Shown here: positions 9,325 through 18,262 of the stretch, in pieces
Layout of the letters: each line of letters opens with the position of its first letter
Numbering within the stretch: position 1 is the stretch's first letter
Assembly (NCBI RefSeq): GCF_027853235.1
Contig: NZ_WKJG01000013.1
Coordinates: 1 to 64,000, forward strand
From: Aliibacillus thermotolerans
Lineage (GTDB): Bacteria; Bacillota; Bacilli; Bacillales; Marinococcaceae
DNA length: 64,000 nt
Direction: 5' to 3'
Translations under genes and position numbers: made by a program
Notes under the pieces: model-generated
What the model saw: the letters and a program-made list of their open reading frames with translations, nothing else
The model's database searches: none
What the model was told of the DNA's origin: nothing

Positions 9325-9801
9325 GTGGAGCAACGGATTGATCGAATAAAAAAGCAACTTCATTCTCAAAGTTACAAGTTAACTCCTCAACGGGAAGCGA
9401 CCGTACGTGTATTGCTTGAGCATGAAAAAGATCATTTAAGCGCAGAAGATGTATACTTACTCGTAAAAGAAAAAGCACCTGAAATCGGTCTTGCAACGGT
9501 TTATCGTACGCTTGAATTACTAAATGAATTAGAAGTTGTTGATAAAATAAACTTCGGTGATGGCGTATCTAGATATGACCTTCGGAAAGAAGGAGCCGAA
9601 CATTTTCATCATCATCTCGTCTGCATGGAATGCGGAGCCGTCGATGAGATTCAAGAAGATTTACTAGGTGATGTGGAAAAAATCGTGGAAAAAGAATGGA
9701 ATTTTAAAATAAAAGACCATCGCTTAACTTTTCATGGTATTTGTCATCGTTGTCAAGAAAAACCGGCGAAAAAAAAGGAAAAAGTGAATCCTACGCAATA
9801 A
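9325..9801 (+). CDS. fur: Ferric uptake regulator
   Basis: Iron-responsive repressor of iron uptake genes. The 158-aa protein is strongly similar to B. subtilis Fur: EQRIDRIKKQL start, winged helix with SYKLTPQREATVRVLLE and GLATVYRTLELL, the metal-binding HFHHHLVCMECG, and a C-terminal CHRC zinc site. GTG at 9325 is chosen because AAGGGGAG sits 7 nt upstream and the protein then begins like B. subtilis Fur; the in-frame GTG at 9319 is too close. The lysine-rich tail (KKKEKVNPTQ) is slightly longer than usual. It has its own sigma-A promoter with PerR-like boxes and a downstream terminator. Confidence 0.97.
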   Translation: MEQRIDRIKKQLHSQSYKLTPQREATVRVLLEHEKDHLSAEDVYLLVKEKAPEIGLATVYRTLELLNELEVVDKINFGDGVSRYDLRKEGAEHFHHHLVCMECGAVDEIQEDLLGDVEKIVEKEWNFKIKDHRLTFHGICHRCQEKPAKKKEKVNPTQ

Positions 9802-9802
9802 C

Positions 9803-9842
9803 GAAACACCTTTTCATCCCGAGATGAAGAGGTGTTTTCCGT
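9803..9842 (+). terminator. Intrinsic terminator after fur
   Basis: AAACACCTTTTCATC pairs with GATGAAGAGGTGTTT around a short loop, followed by a T-containing tract. Confidence 0.8.
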
Positions 9843-9920
9843 GTTTTTATGTATATAATTTTTTACCCATGTCATAGATAGTACTAGTTTTAAATCTTTT
9901 TTAAGAAAGGAAGGATAGAC

Positions 9921-10115
9921 ATGACAAAATGGGTGATGCTCGGAATCGACATGATCAAAACAGCATTGATTCTCATCGGATGTCTCCTTTTTTTCTATTA
10001 TGGTATTATATGGTTAAGTGAAAATTATAAAGGAGATGAACGATTAAAAACCCCAACGACAAATGTCGAACAAGTTCAAGAAGCAGAAAATGATCATTTC
10101 TTTTACGTGAGGTAA
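9921..10115 (+). CDS. yqzK: YqzK-like small membrane protein (DUF4227)
   Basis: A 64-aa protein with one strong transmembrane segment near the N-terminus ([20 protein letters not shown]) and a short charged tail. It matches the YqzK/DUF4227 family in length and in its conserved place between fur and xerD in Bacillaceae. Function unknown. The start ATG follows AAGAAAGGAAGGA. It probably heads the transcript with xerD, which begins 25 bp downstream. Confidence 0.82.
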   Translation: MTKWVMLGIDMIKTALILIGCLLFFYYGIIWLSENYKGDERLKTPTTNVEQVQEAENDHFFYVR

Positions 10116-10140
10116 CAGAAATGATGAAGGGGGAGGAAAC

Positions 10141-11028
10141 ATGAAATGGGAATTAATTGACTTTATTCATTACTGCCAAGTGGAGAGAGGGTTATCAAAC
10201 AACACCCTTTCTTCTTATGAAAGGGACCTTAAAAATTATTTTTCTTCCCTTGAGAAACAGGGGGTGAGCGATATGAGACATATTCAACGAACACACATCG
10301 TTCAATTTTTATATGATTTAAAAGAAAAAGGGAGATCGACTGCTACGATTTCACGTCATATTTCTTCCATTCGGGCTTTTCACCAATTTTTGTTAAGAGA
10401 AGGAAAGATGTCTCATGACCCGTCGGAATTAATAGAGATACCAAAAGGAGAGAAAAAGCTACCGGATGTGTTGTCTATTTCCGAAGTAGAACGGTTGCTG
10501 GAAGTAAGTGATGGAACGACTCCATTAGATAAACGAAATAAAGCGATGCTCGAACTGATGTATGCTACTGGTCTTCGTGTGAGTGAACTGTGTGAATTAA
10601 AAATAACCGATATTCATTTACATATGGGATTTGTGCAATGTATGGGAAAAGGAAACAAAGAGAGAATTATTCCTCTTGGGGAAGAAGCACAAGTAGCGAT
10701 TGAACGCTATTTAGAAAAAGGACGCCCTTTTTTAATCAAAAAGAAGCGTCATGATTTTTTATTTGTCAATCATCATGGTAATCCTCTTTCTAGACAAGGG
10801 TTTTGGAAAATATTGAAGGAAAAAACGAAACAAGCAAGAATTGAAAAAAAGATTACTCCCCACATCTTACGTCATTCTTTCGCAACGCATTTACTGGAAA
10901 ACGGCGCCGACTTACGTTCCGTTCAGGAAATGTTGGGTCATGCCGATATTTCCACGACCCAAATATATACCCATGTGTCCAATTATAAATTAAAAGATGT
11001 CTATCAAACGTTTCATCCTCGAGCATAA
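10141..11028 (+). CDS. xerD: Tyrosine recombinase XerD
   Basis: Tyrosine recombinase that with XerC resolves chromosome dimers at dif near the terminus. The 295-aa protein has the N-terminal SAM-like core-binding domain (about 1-90, [16 protein letters not shown]) and a catalytic domain with the RKHRHY set: Arg in ATGLRVSEL, Lys in [11 protein letters not shown], His and Arg in [12 protein letters not shown], His in LGHADIS, and the tyrosine in TQIYTHVS. Full length and intact. It sits in the conserved fur-yqzK-xerD-deoB order, which separates it from phage integrases. Confidence 0.95.
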   Translation: MKWELIDFIHYCQVERGLSNNTLSSYERDLKNYFSSLEKQGVSDMRHIQRTHIVQFLYDLKEKGRSTATISRHISSIRAFHQFLLREGKMSHDPSELIEIPKGEKKLPDVLSISEVERLLEVSDGTTPLDKRNKAMLELMYATGLRVSELCELKITDIHLHMGFVQCMGKGNKERIIPLGEEAQVAIERYLEKGRPFLIKKKRHDFLFVNHHGNPLSRQGFWKILKEKTKQARIEKKITPHILRHSFATHLLENGADLRSVQEMLGHADISTTQIYTHVSNYKLKDVYQTFHPRA

Positions 11029-11042
11029 GAAAGGAGTTTGAC

Positions 11043-12224
11043 ATGTCGTATCCATTTCAAAGAGTCTTTTTAATCGTGCTGGATTCCGTTGGTATTGGGG
11101 AAGCACCGGATGCTCATCTTTTTGGCGATAAAGGAGCAGATACGCTCGGGTCGATTGCCGAAACAGTCGGACTTCATCTGCCGACGATGGAAAAGCTTGG
11201 TCTCAGTCATATTAAAGCGTTACCCGGAATGGAAAAAGTAGCTTCTCCCCTTGCTCATGTCGGAATCATGGAAGAAGCTTCTAAAAGTAAAGATACATTA
11301 ACGGGTCATTGGGAACTGATGGGTTTATATATCGATGAACCTTTTCAAACATTCCCGGGCGGATTTCCAAAAGAATTAATAGATCGCATCGAAAAGAGGA
11401 CCGGACGGAAAGTGTTAGGGAATAAAGTGGCTTCCGGTACGAGAATTATTGAAGAACTTGGTCCAACGCATCTGGAAACAGGGGGATTGATTGTATATAC
11501 GTCGGCCGATTCTGTATTACAAATTGCAGCCCATGAAGAAGTGATTCCCCTTTCGGAATTATATGATATTTGTCATATGGTGAGAAAGTGGACCACCGAT
11601 CGACCGTATAAAATTGGTCGCGTCATTGCGAGACCTTTTATCGGAACTCCTGGTGCTTTTGAGCGCACTTCTCATCGACAAGATTATGCGCTAAAACCGG
11701 TGGATAAAACAGTGTTAGACGGATTGGAAGAACATGGTCTTGATACGATTGCTGTCGGGAAAATTCATGATATTTTTCATGGAGAAGGAATTACCAAATC
11801 GATTCGCACGTCATCAAACGATGATGGGATGGAGAAAATAATTCAATCTTTGAATCAATCTTTTACCGGTTTGTTGTTTGCGAATTTAGTAGATTTTGAT
11901 TCAAAGTACGGTCACAGAAGAGATCCAAAAGGCTATCGGGATGCGCTCGAACGTTTTGACGCCAAACTTCCAACTATCATCGAGGGCCTCTCAAAAGACG
12001 ATTTATTAATCATTACTGCCGATCACGGAAATGATCCAACGTTTAAAGGGACCGATCATACGCGAGAACTCGTGCCGTTGATTGTATACCATTCTCGCAT
12101 TGAAACGAGCAAACATTTAGGAAGACGGAAAACGTTTGCGGATGTCGGGGCAACCATTGCCGAGAATTTTCACGTGCAAGCCCCTTCTTATGGAGAGAGT
12201 TTTTTATCTTTCGTTTTGGACTAA
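11043..12224 (+). CDS. deoB: Phosphopentomutase
   Basis: Interconverts (deoxy)ribose 1-phosphate and 5-phosphate, feeding sugar released by nucleoside phosphorylases into central metabolism. The 393-aa protein belongs to the alkaline phosphatase superfamily: the metal motif [12 protein letters not shown] at the start, the phosphorylated-threonine region [10 protein letters not shown], and C-terminal metal ligands in ITADHGNDP and GTDHTRE. It follows xerD by 14 bp with an AAAGGAG site and leads directly into two purine nucleoside phosphorylase genes and pdp, forming a nucleoside-salvage operon. The gene is named drm in B. subtilis. Confidence 0.97.
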   Translation: MSYPFQRVFLIVLDSVGIGEAPDAHLFGDKGADTLGSIAETVGLHLPTMEKLGLSHIKALPGMEKVASPLAHVGIMEEASKSKDTLTGHWELMGLYIDEPFQTFPGGFPKELIDRIEKRTGRKVLGNKVASGTRIIEELGPTHLETGGLIVYTSADSVLQIAAHEEVIPLSELYDICHMVRKWTTDRPYKIGRVIARPFIGTPGAFERTSHRQDYALKPVDKTVLDGLEEHGLDTIAVGKIHDIFHGEGITKSIRTSSNDDGMEKIIQSLNQSFTGLLFANLVDFDSKYGHRRDPKGYRDALERFDAKLPTIIEGLSKDDLLIITADHGNDPTFKGTDHTRELVPLIVYHSRIETSKHLGRRKTFADVGATIAENFHVQAPSYGESFLSFVLD

Positions 12225-12246
12225 AAGAATGAAAGGAGGGATCACA

Positions 12247-13074
12247 ATGCCTGTTACCGAAGAGATGTTACACATGGTTCGCCGCTACATTCATGAAAAA
12301 CCGACAATTGGTCTGATTCTTGGATCAGGACTTGGGGAATTTGCTGAGCAGATGGAAAATAAAAGGACGGTACCGTATGAAGAGATCCCTCATTTTCCCG
12401 TGTCGACCGTTTCCGGCCATTCCGGTCAATTGATATGCGGTGAAGTAGAAGGAGCAACCATTCTCGCCATGCAAGGTCGTTTTCATTATTACGAAGGTTA
12501 CTCCATGGAAGAAGTTATTTTACCTGTCCGACTGATGAAAAAATTAGGGGTGCGTACGCTCATTGTCACCAATGCGGCAGGCATCGTGGCAAAATCCTTT
12601 TCACCTGGCGACCTTATGTTAATGACAGACCATTTAAATTTCATGGGAAATAATCCCCTCATTGGACCGAATGATGATCGAATAGGACCACGGTTTCCCG
12701 ATCTGTCCTCCGCTTATTCTCCTATCCTCCAACAACTTGCAAGAGAAGCGGCCAAAGATGTAGCCATTCCGTTAAAAGAAGGAGTATATGCCGGAGTGAC
12801 CGGTCCAAGTTATGAAACACCAGCAGAAATACGAATGCTTCGCTCATTAGGTGCTCATGCAGTCGGAATGTCTACAGTGCCCGAAGTCATTGCTGCCGTC
12901 CATCAAGGGATGGATGTATTAGGAATTTCTTGCTTAACGAATATGGCAGCAGGACTTACAGATGAACCGTTAGATCACGAACAAGTCATCACTACTGCAG
13001 AGCGAGTGAAAATAGATTTTATGAAACTAATGAAAAAAATCGTATTTTTAATGAATCAGAAGGGAGAAGTGTAA
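12247..13074 (+). CDS. punA: Purine nucleoside phosphorylase, canonical copy
   Basis: Trimeric-type (PNP/MTAP family) phosphorolysis of inosine and guanosine to base and ribose 1-phosphate. The 275-aa protein has the phosphate loop LGSGLGEF, GRFHYYEGYS, and both base-recognition residues of 6-oxopurine enzymes: Glu190 in GPSYETPAE and Asn232 in CLTNMAAG (human PNP Glu201 and Asn243). The start is ATG 12247 behind AAAGGAGGGATCACA; the open frame reaches back into deoB without meaning. It follows deoB by 22 bp and its stop is immediately followed by the start of a paralog. Confidence 0.95.
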   Translation: MPVTEEMLHMVRRYIHEKPTIGLILGSGLGEFAEQMENKRTVPYEEIPHFPVSTVSGHSGQLICGEVEGATILAMQGRFHYYEGYSMEEVILPVRLMKKLGVRTLIVTNAAGIVAKSFSPGDLMLMTDHLNFMGNNPLIGPNDDRIGPRFPDLSSAYSPILQQLAREAAKDVAIPLKEGVYAGVTGPSYETPAEIRMLRSLGAHAVGMSTVPEVIAAVHQGMDVLGISCLTNMAAGLTDEPLDHEQVITTAERVKIDFMKLMKKIVFLMNQKGEV

Positions 13075-13899
13075 ATGACAAGCGAATGGGAAAAAGTAGA
13101 AACAGCCGTTTCTTATATCAAGAAAAAAACAGAGATCAAACCAACCATTGGCATCGTCCTTGGCTCTGGTCTTGGGGATTTAGCGTACGAGTTAAGCGAT
13201 CATACGCGTATTCCGTATGAAGACATTCCTCATTTTCCCCTTTCTACGGTGGAAGGACATGTTGGACAGTTAGTCTTTGGTCAATTGGAAGGGAAAAATG
13301 TTGTGTTAATGCAAGGTCGTTTTCATTATTATGAAGGATATTCAATGAAAGAAGTTACTTTTCCCGTTCGGGTGATGCAGCAGCTTGGTATAGAGACATT
13401 TGTTGTGACCAATGCTTGTGGCGCGTTGCACTCAACCCTTTCTCCAGGGGATTTACTTGTCATTCAAGACCATTTAAATTTAACGGGAACAAATCCATTG
13501 ATTGGAAAAAATGATGAACGTTTCGGCCCGCGTTTTCCGGATATGAGTGATGCCTATGACAAACAATTACAACATCTTGCCCATCGTGCAGCCGAAACGC
13601 TTGGTTTTTCTTTAAAACAAGGGATATATGCTGGAATTTCCGGTCCAAACTACATGACGCGAAGTGAATTAATCATGGTGAGACAGTTAGGAGCGGATGT
13701 AGTTGGAATGTCGACGGTGCCTGAAGTTATCGTTGCTCGGCACGGTGGCTTACCAGTACTGGGCATTTCTTGTATTACTGACATGGCAATTGGAGAAACA
13801 ATGGAAGGAATTTCTCATGAAGAAGTGATGGAAGTGGCCCGTCAAACAAAACCGCGTTTTATGTCACTCATGAAAGAAATTATTAAACAGCACCCGTAA
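13075..13899 (+). CDS. Divergent purine nucleoside phosphorylase paralog
   Basis: A 274-aa tandem paralog of the preceding gene, same fold and motifs (LGSGLGDL, HFPLSTVEGH, GRFHYYEGYS, GMSTVPEVI). Two base-contacting positions differ: Met194 replaces the conserved Glu (GPNYMTRSE instead of GPSYETPAE) and Asp236 replaces the conserved Asn (CITDMAIG instead of CLTNMAAG). In human PNP, Asn243 to Asp increases use of 6-aminopurine nucleosides, and adenine-specific MTA phosphorylases carry Asp at this place, so adenosine or a related 6-amino nucleoside is a plausible substrate. That is inference. The ATG abuts the upstream TAA, with GAAGGGAG inside the previous gene, so the two are translationally coupled. 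Confidence 0.9.
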   Translation: MTSEWEKVETAVSYIKKKTEIKPTIGIVLGSGLGDLAYELSDHTRIPYEDIPHFPLSTVEGHVGQLVFGQLEGKNVVLMQGRFHYYEGYSMKEVTFPVRVMQQLGIETFVVTNACGALHSTLSPGDLLVIQDHLNLTGTNPLIGKNDERFGPRFPDMSDAYDKQLQHLAHRAAETLGFSLKQGIYAGISGPNYMTRSELIMVRQLGADVVGMSTVPEVIVARHGGLPVLGISCITDMAIGETMEGISHEEVMEVARQTKPRFMSLMKEIIKQHP

Positions 13900-13916
13900 A
13901 GAAATGAGGGAGAGAG

Positions 13917-15227
13917 ATGCGAGCGGTAGATATTATTCAAAAAAAACGAGATGGTCACGCATTGTCCAAAGAGGAGATTGAGAACTTTATTTCTTCTTAT
14001 ACAAAAGGGACAATTCCCGATTATCAAGCAGCGGCTTTATTAATGGCGATTTATTTTCAAGGGATGTATGAAAGCGAAGTGTCGGAATTGACAAAAGCGA
14101 TGGTTCATTCGGGAGAGACGGTAGACTTATCTATGATTCAAGGAGTGAAGGTTGATAAACATTCCACTGGGGGAGTGGGAGATAAGCTGACATTGACCGT
14201 CTTACCAATCGTTGCTTCACTCGGTATTCCTGTTCCGAAAATGTCTGGAAGAGGTCTTGGGCATACCGGTGGAACGATTGATAAGTTAGAAGCGATTCCG
14301 GGGTATCAAACGGAATTAGCGACCGAGCAATTTATCGACCTTGTGAATAAAAATTATATGGCTGTCATTGGTCAAAGCGGCAATTTAACACCAGCAGATA
14401 AAAAGCTATATGCCTTGCGGGATGTAACAGCGACAGTCCATTCGATCCCGTTGATTGCAAGTTCGGTCATGAGCAAAAAAATCGCTGCCGGGGCGGATCG
14501 AATCGTGCTCGATGTCAAATGCGGAGCGGGTGCCTTTATGGAAAACAGAGAAGAAGCAATGACGCTTGCCAAAACGATGGTCAATATTGGTCACGCGCTT
14601 GGTCGAAAAACAGTCGCACTTATCACGAATATGGATGAACCGCTAGGCTACTATATTGGCAATGGCTTAGAAATCAAAGAAGCAGTAGACGTATTAACAG
14701 GGAAAGGTCCGGAAGATTTGTATGAACTTACAAAGACGCTAGCGACGTATATGGTGATGTTAGGTAAAGAAATGTCACAGAAGGAAGCGGAAACGCTTGT
14801 CACCGACGCCCTTCTAAGTGGTCAAGCACGAAACAAACTAAAAGAAAATGTAAAAAGCCAAGGTGGAGATGTCCGCTATATTGAAAACACAGAACTTTTC
14901 TTACAAGCAAAAGAACAAACGACCATTACTGCACCAACGGACGGTTATATTCGTCATATTGATCCGAAGATGATCGGTCAAGGAGCGATGATGGTTGGTG
15001 CAGGTCGTGAAAAACTCGGAGATACCATTGATCACGAAGCAGGGGTTCAATTACATAAAAAAAGAGGAGACTGGGTTGAAAAAGGCGATAAGATTGCGAC
15101 GATTTATCATCAGAAACAATTAAAAAAGGACGTTCTGACGCTCGTTTCCCAAGCATTTCATTGGTCTAACCATCCTGTCTCTAAAAAACCATATATTTAC
15201 CAAGTCATTACGGCACCGACTGAATAG
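13917..15227 (+). CDS. pdp: Pyrimidine-nucleoside phosphorylase
   Basis: Phosphorolysis of uridine, thymidine and deoxyuridine to base and pentose 1-phosphate, which deoB then isomerises. The 436-aa protein has the phosphate/potassium motif DKHSTGGVGDKL, GRGLGHTGGTIDKLEAIPG, the SSVMSKKIAAGAD active-site stretch and a C-terminal alpha/beta domain with DGYIRHIDP. Complete at family length. The start ATG follows ATGAGGGAGAGAG, 17 bp after the PNP paralog. In B. subtilis pdp is in a separate locus (with dra and nupC), so its place between punA and dacF is a local addition. A terminator overlaps its stop codon. Confidence 0.95.
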   Translation: MRAVDIIQKKRDGHALSKEEIENFISSYTKGTIPDYQAAALLMAIYFQGMYESEVSELTKAMVHSGETVDLSMIQGVKVDKHSTGGVGDKLTLTVLPIVASLGIPVPKMSGRGLGHTGGTIDKLEAIPGYQTELATEQFIDLVNKNYMAVIGQSGNLTPADKKLYALRDVTATVHSIPLIASSVMSKKIAAGADRIVLDVKCGAGAFMENREEAMTLAKTMVNIGHALGRKTVALITNMDEPLGYYIGNGLEIKEAVDVLTGKGPEDLYELTKTLATYMVMLGKEMSQKEAETLVTDALLSGQARNKLKENVKSQGGDVRYIENTELFLQAKEQTTITAPTDGYIRHIDPKMIGQGAMMVGAGREKLGDTIDHEAGVQLHKKRGDWVEKGDKIATIYHQKQLKKDVLTLVSQAFHWSNHPVSKKPYIYQVITAPTE

Positions 15228-15254
15228 TTACACAGGTAGCTATTCAGTTTTTTT
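15219..15254 (+). terminator. Terminator overlapping the pdp stop codon
   Basis: CTGAATAGTTAC pairs imperfectly with GTAGCTATTCAG (15220-15247) and is followed by T7; the pdp TAG lies in the 5' arm. Confidence 0.85.
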
Positions 15255-15256
15255 AT

Positions 15257-15286
15257 GTATAAGGGAAGAAAATATTGGAAAAAATA
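15257..15286 (+). promoter_or_regulatory. Sigma-F-type forespore promoter of dacF
   Basis: GTATA at 15257-15261, a 15-bp spacer and GGAAAAAATA at 15277-15286 match the sigma-F consensus GYATA-N15-GGNNANAHTR at every defined base. B. subtilis dacF is sigma-F dependent and its transcript reads into spoIIA. Confidence 0.75.
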
Positions 15287-15314
15287 GATGTAAACTTACG
15301 GGAGGTGTGTCAAT

Positions 15315-16496
15315 TTGAAGAAATGGATGAAGCAATACATCATGGCACTTGTTGCTGTTTTTCTGATTGGAAATGGATGGATGACAATTGCATCTGCGGA
15401 GGAAAAGATTCCGGGATTACAAGAGGGAACACTTTCCGCCATCATGATTGAACAAAAAACAGGAAAAGTTCTTTATGAATATGAGCCAAATAAACAACTA
15501 CCACCGGCAAGCATGACAAAAATTATGACGATGCTACTTGTCATGGAAGCGCTGGAAGAAGGGAAAATCACCCTTGAAGATAAAGTGATTGCCAGTGAAC
15601 GAGCAGCTTCCATGGGTGGTTCACAAATCTTTTTAGAAGAAGGAGAAGAAATGACCGTCGATGAGTTGTTAAAAGGAGTCGCTATCGCTTCCGGAAATGA
15701 CGCTTCTGTCGCTCTTGCGGAATATATAGAAGGTTCAGTCGAAGAATTTGTAGAGAAGATGAACGAACGAGCCGAAGCACTCGGTTTGAAACATACGACG
15801 TTTAAAAATCCAACCGGTTTACCGGAAGAGGGTCACGTGACCACTGCTCATGATCTTGCCGTCATGAGTCAAGCGTTACTTGAGTACGAAGACATATTAA
15901 ATTATACGAAAATATATGATGATTATTTACGTAAAGGGAAAGAAAATGAATTTTGGCTTGTAAATACGAATCGGCTCGTGAAGTTTTACGACGGGGTGGA
16001 TGGTTTAAAAACGGGATATACAAAAGAAGCAAAATATAATTTAACCGCCACCGCAAAACGAGGAAATATGCGGGTCATTACCGTTTTGATGGGGGCAGAT
16101 ACGCCAAAAGAACGGAATAAGAAAACAACAGACATGTTAGATTTTGCCTTTCAACGTTATGAATATCAAATGATTCATGAAGAAAACGAAGTGATGGGCG
16201 AAGTAGCGATTGAAAAAGGAAGGAAGACAAAAGTACCTGCTGTGTTAAAAGATACAGTTGGGATTGTGATTCCAAAAGGGAAGAATGTAGAAAATGTATC
16301 CAGTGAAATCACTTGGAAAAAAGATTTAATTGCCCCGTTAAAGAAAGGAACCGTTGTTGGAACTGTTACCTTTATGGACGGAGAAAACAAATTAGTGGAA
16401 GAAGAGTTGGTATTACAAGAGGATGCCGCACCTGCCAATTGGTTCGTTTTATTTAAACGAACATTGTCGTCTTTCATGGGGGACTTACGCGTGTAA
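15315..16496 (+). CDS. dacF: D-alanyl-D-alanine carboxypeptidase DacF
   Basis: Sporulation-specific low-molecular-mass penicillin-binding protein that trims pentapeptide side chains and influences cortex cross-linking. The 393-aa protein has a signal peptide ending near ASAEE, the serine motif SMTK, the SGN motif (ASGND), the KTG motif (LKTGYT), and a C-terminal PBP5-type beta domain. It starts at TTG 15315 behind GGGAGGTG. It is preceded by a match to a sigma-F promoter and lies directly upstream of spoIIAA, as in B. subtilis. Confidence 0.94.
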   Translation: MKKWMKQYIMALVAVFLIGNGWMTIASAEEKIPGLQEGTLSAIMIEQKTGKVLYEYEPNKQLPPASMTKIMTMLLVMEALEEGKITLEDKVIASERAASMGGSQIFLEEGEEMTVDELLKGVAIASGNDASVALAEYIEGSVEEFVEKMNERAEALGLKHTTFKNPTGLPEEGHVTTAHDLAVMSQALLEYEDILNYTKIYDDYLRKGKENEFWLVNTNRLVKFYDGVDGLKTGYTKEAKYNLTATAKRGNMRVITVLMGADTPKERNKKTTDMLDFAFQRYEYQMIHEENEVMGEVAIEKGRKTKVPAVLKDTVGIVIPKGKNVENVSSEITWKKDLIAPLKKGTVVGTVTFMDGENKLVEEELVLQEDAAPANWFVLFKRTLSSFMGDLRV

Positions 16497-16614
16497 ATAG
16501 ACTTCTTTTAACGAAATCACACTAGTTTTGTCGTTTGGAAAGGAGTTTCTTTATAACAAAAAGAAGAAGAGCATCACTGCTTTTGTAAAAGAAAATCACA
16601 GGGGGAGAAGAAAA

Positions 16615-16962
16615 ATGCTTACCGTAAACTTTGCCCAAAAGCAAGATGTCTTGTTAATTCGATTAAAAGGAGAACTTGATCACCATTCGGCCAAACAATT
16701 GCGGGAAAAAACAGACCATTATTTACAGGAGAAAGATGTCAAGCATATCGTCCTTAACTTAGAAGAGCTTACTTTCATGGACAGTTCGGGAATCGGAGTT
16801 ATTCTCGGAAGATATAAAGAAGTGCAACGTGCGGGCGGAGAAATGGTCGTATGTTCTATTTCAACACCGATTAAGCGCTTATTTGAAATGTCCGGTTTGT
16901 TTAAAATTTTACGTTTAGAGCATCGTGAAAGCGATGCACTACGACAGTTAGGGGTGGCGTAA
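16615..16962 (+). CDS. spoIIAA: Anti-anti-sigma factor SpoIIAA
   Basis: STAS-domain protein that frees sigma-F by binding SpoIIAB in its unphosphorylated form. The 115-aa product shows the phospho-acceptor serine in [16 protein letters not shown] and the ELDHHSA stretch of the family. ATG 16615 follows AGGGGGAG with normal spacing; the longer upstream frame (to 16528) is intergenic. First gene of the spoIIA operon; spoIIAB begins one base after its stop. The 118-bp leader holds AAAGGAGTTT, a weak resemblance to a sigma-H minus-35 element. Confidence 0.96.
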   Translation: MLTVNFAQKQDVLLIRLKGELDHHSAKQLREKTDHYLQEKDVKHIVLNLEELTFMDSSGIGVILGRYKEVQRAGGEMVVCSISTPIKRLFEMSGLFKILRLEHRESDALRQLGVA

Positions 16963-16963
16963 A

Positions 16964-17404
16964 ATGACAAACGAAATGAAATTGGAATTTTCCGCGGTGA
17001 GTGAAAATGAAGCCTTTGCACGAGTAAGTGTTGGTGCTTTTGTCGCGCAAATGGACCCAACGATGGATGAATTAACGGAAATTAAAACGGTTGTGTCAGA
17101 AGCGGTGACGAATGCGATTATCCATGGATATGAAGAGAACCCGAACGGCAAAATTACCATTTTGGCAAAATTGGAAGAGGAATCGATTGAATTGACGATC
17201 GTTGATACCGGACGAGGCATTGAAGATATTGAACAGGCAAAAGAACCGTTATTTACAACAAAACCTGAATTAGAGCGATCCGGGATGGGATTTACGATTA
17301 TGGAAAACTTTATGGATGAAGTGGAAATAACTTCCAAAGTAGGGGCTGGCACGACCGTTTACTTGAAAAAACGGCTTGCGACGAAGAAGTCAATTTGTTA
17401 TTAA
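16964..17404 (+). CDS. spoIIAB: Anti-sigma-F factor SpoIIAB
   Basis: Serine kinase and anti-sigma factor that holds sigma-F inactive and phosphorylates SpoIIAA. The 146-aa GHKL ATPase has the N-box [13 protein letters not shown], the G1 box [13 protein letters not shown] and the G2 box [13 protein letters not shown]. The middle gene of the operon, with 1 bp to spoIIAA and 11 bp between its stop and the chosen sigF start. Family length and all nucleotide-binding motifs are kept. Confidence 0.96.
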   Translation: MTNEMKLEFSAVSENEAFARVSVGAFVAQMDPTMDELTEIKTVVSEAVTNAIIHGYEENPNGKITILAKLEEESIELTIVDTGRGIEDIEQAKEPLFTTKPELERSGMGFTIMENFMDEVEITSKVGAGTTVYLKKRLATKKSICY

Positions 17405-17415
17405 GGAGAATCCAA

Positions 17416-18165
17416 ATGGATGTTCCACTAAAAAAACAACCACCTCTTCAAGATGCTCGGGTGAGAGATTTAATTTTGCAAAGTCACAAAGGAAATCGAG
17501 AAGCCCGGGATGAAATTGTAAAGCGAAATACACGTCTTGTCTGGTCTGTCGTGCAACGGTTTATGAATCGCGGTTATGAAGCGGATGATCTCTTTCAAAT
17601 TGGGGTCATTGGGTTAATCAAATCGATTGATAAATTTGACCTCTCTTATGATGTGAAGTTTTCTACTTACGCAGTTCCAATGATTATCGGAGAGATCCAG
17701 CGGTTTATTCGAGATGATGGCACGGTAAAAGTGAGTCGTTCCCTCAAAGAATTAAATAACAAAATTCGTAAACGGAAAGAAGAAAAAATGAAAGAATTGG
17801 GACGATCACCGACGATTGAAGAAATCGCAAAGGATATGGGGCTTCCGGTAGAAGAAATTGTTTTCGCGGAAGAAGCGGCTAAAAGTCTTTCCTCCCTTCA
17901 TGAAACTGTCTATGAAAATGATGGGGATCCGATTACTTTAATGGACCAAATTGCCGATAAAAACGAATCGGAATGGTTTGAAGGCATTGCAATGAAAGAA
18001 ATCATTAATCAATTGGAAGAACGAGAGAAATTGATCGTCTATTTGCGATATTATAAAGACCAGACACAGTCGGAAGTGGCAAAACGATTAGATATTTCCC
18101 AAGTACAAGTGTCGAGATTAGAAAAGAAAATTCTTCATAAACTGAAAAGTCAGCTGTCCGATTAA
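17416..18165 (+). CDS. sigF: RNA polymerase sigma-F factor
   Basis: First forespore-specific sigma factor. The 249-aa sigma-70-type protein has region 2 (RNTRLVWSVVQRF then RGYEADDLFQIG and DVKFSTYAVPMIIGEIQRF), region 3 (SRSLKELNNKIRK) and region 4 helix-turn-helix (YKDQTQSEVAKRLDISQVQVSRLEKKIL), very close to B. subtilis SigF. ATG 17416 is preferred over the upstream codon at 17395 because TTAAGGAG lies 7-8 nt before it. Last gene of the spoIIA operon; a strong terminator separates it from spoVAA. Confidence 0.96.
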   Translation: MDVPLKKQPPLQDARVRDLILQSHKGNREARDEIVKRNTRLVWSVVQRFMNRGYEADDLFQIGVIGLIKSIDKFDLSYDVKFSTYAVPMIIGEIQRFIRDDGTVKVSRSLKELNNKIRKRKEEKMKELGRSPTIEEIAKDMGLPVEEIVFAEEAAKSLSSLHETVYENDGDPITLMDQIADKNESEWFEGIAMKEIINQLEEREKLIVYLRYYKDQTQSEVAKRLDISQVQVSRLEKKILHKLKSQLSD

Positions 18166-18187
18166 ACGACAGCTGACTTATTTTTTA
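18147..18187 (+). terminator. Intrinsic terminator after sigF
   Basis: AAGTCAGCTGTC (18147-18158) pairs perfectly with GACAGCTGACTT (18168-18179), followed by a T-rich tract. Confidence 0.9.
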
Positions 18188-18214
18188 GTGTGGTCGTTCA
18201 TTTTTCCTTCCCAT

Positions 18215-18243
18215 GTATGTTTCCTTTCATCTCGCTCATACTA
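18215..18243 (+). promoter_or_regulatory. Sigma-G-type promoter of spoVAA
   Basis: GTATG at 18215-18219, a 17-bp spacer and CATACTA at 18237-18243 match the sigma-G consensus (gHATR, CATXHTA). B. subtilis spoVA is transcribed by sigma-G in the forespore. Confidence 0.75.
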
Positions 18244-18262
18244 CCACGTAGGAGGGATGGCT

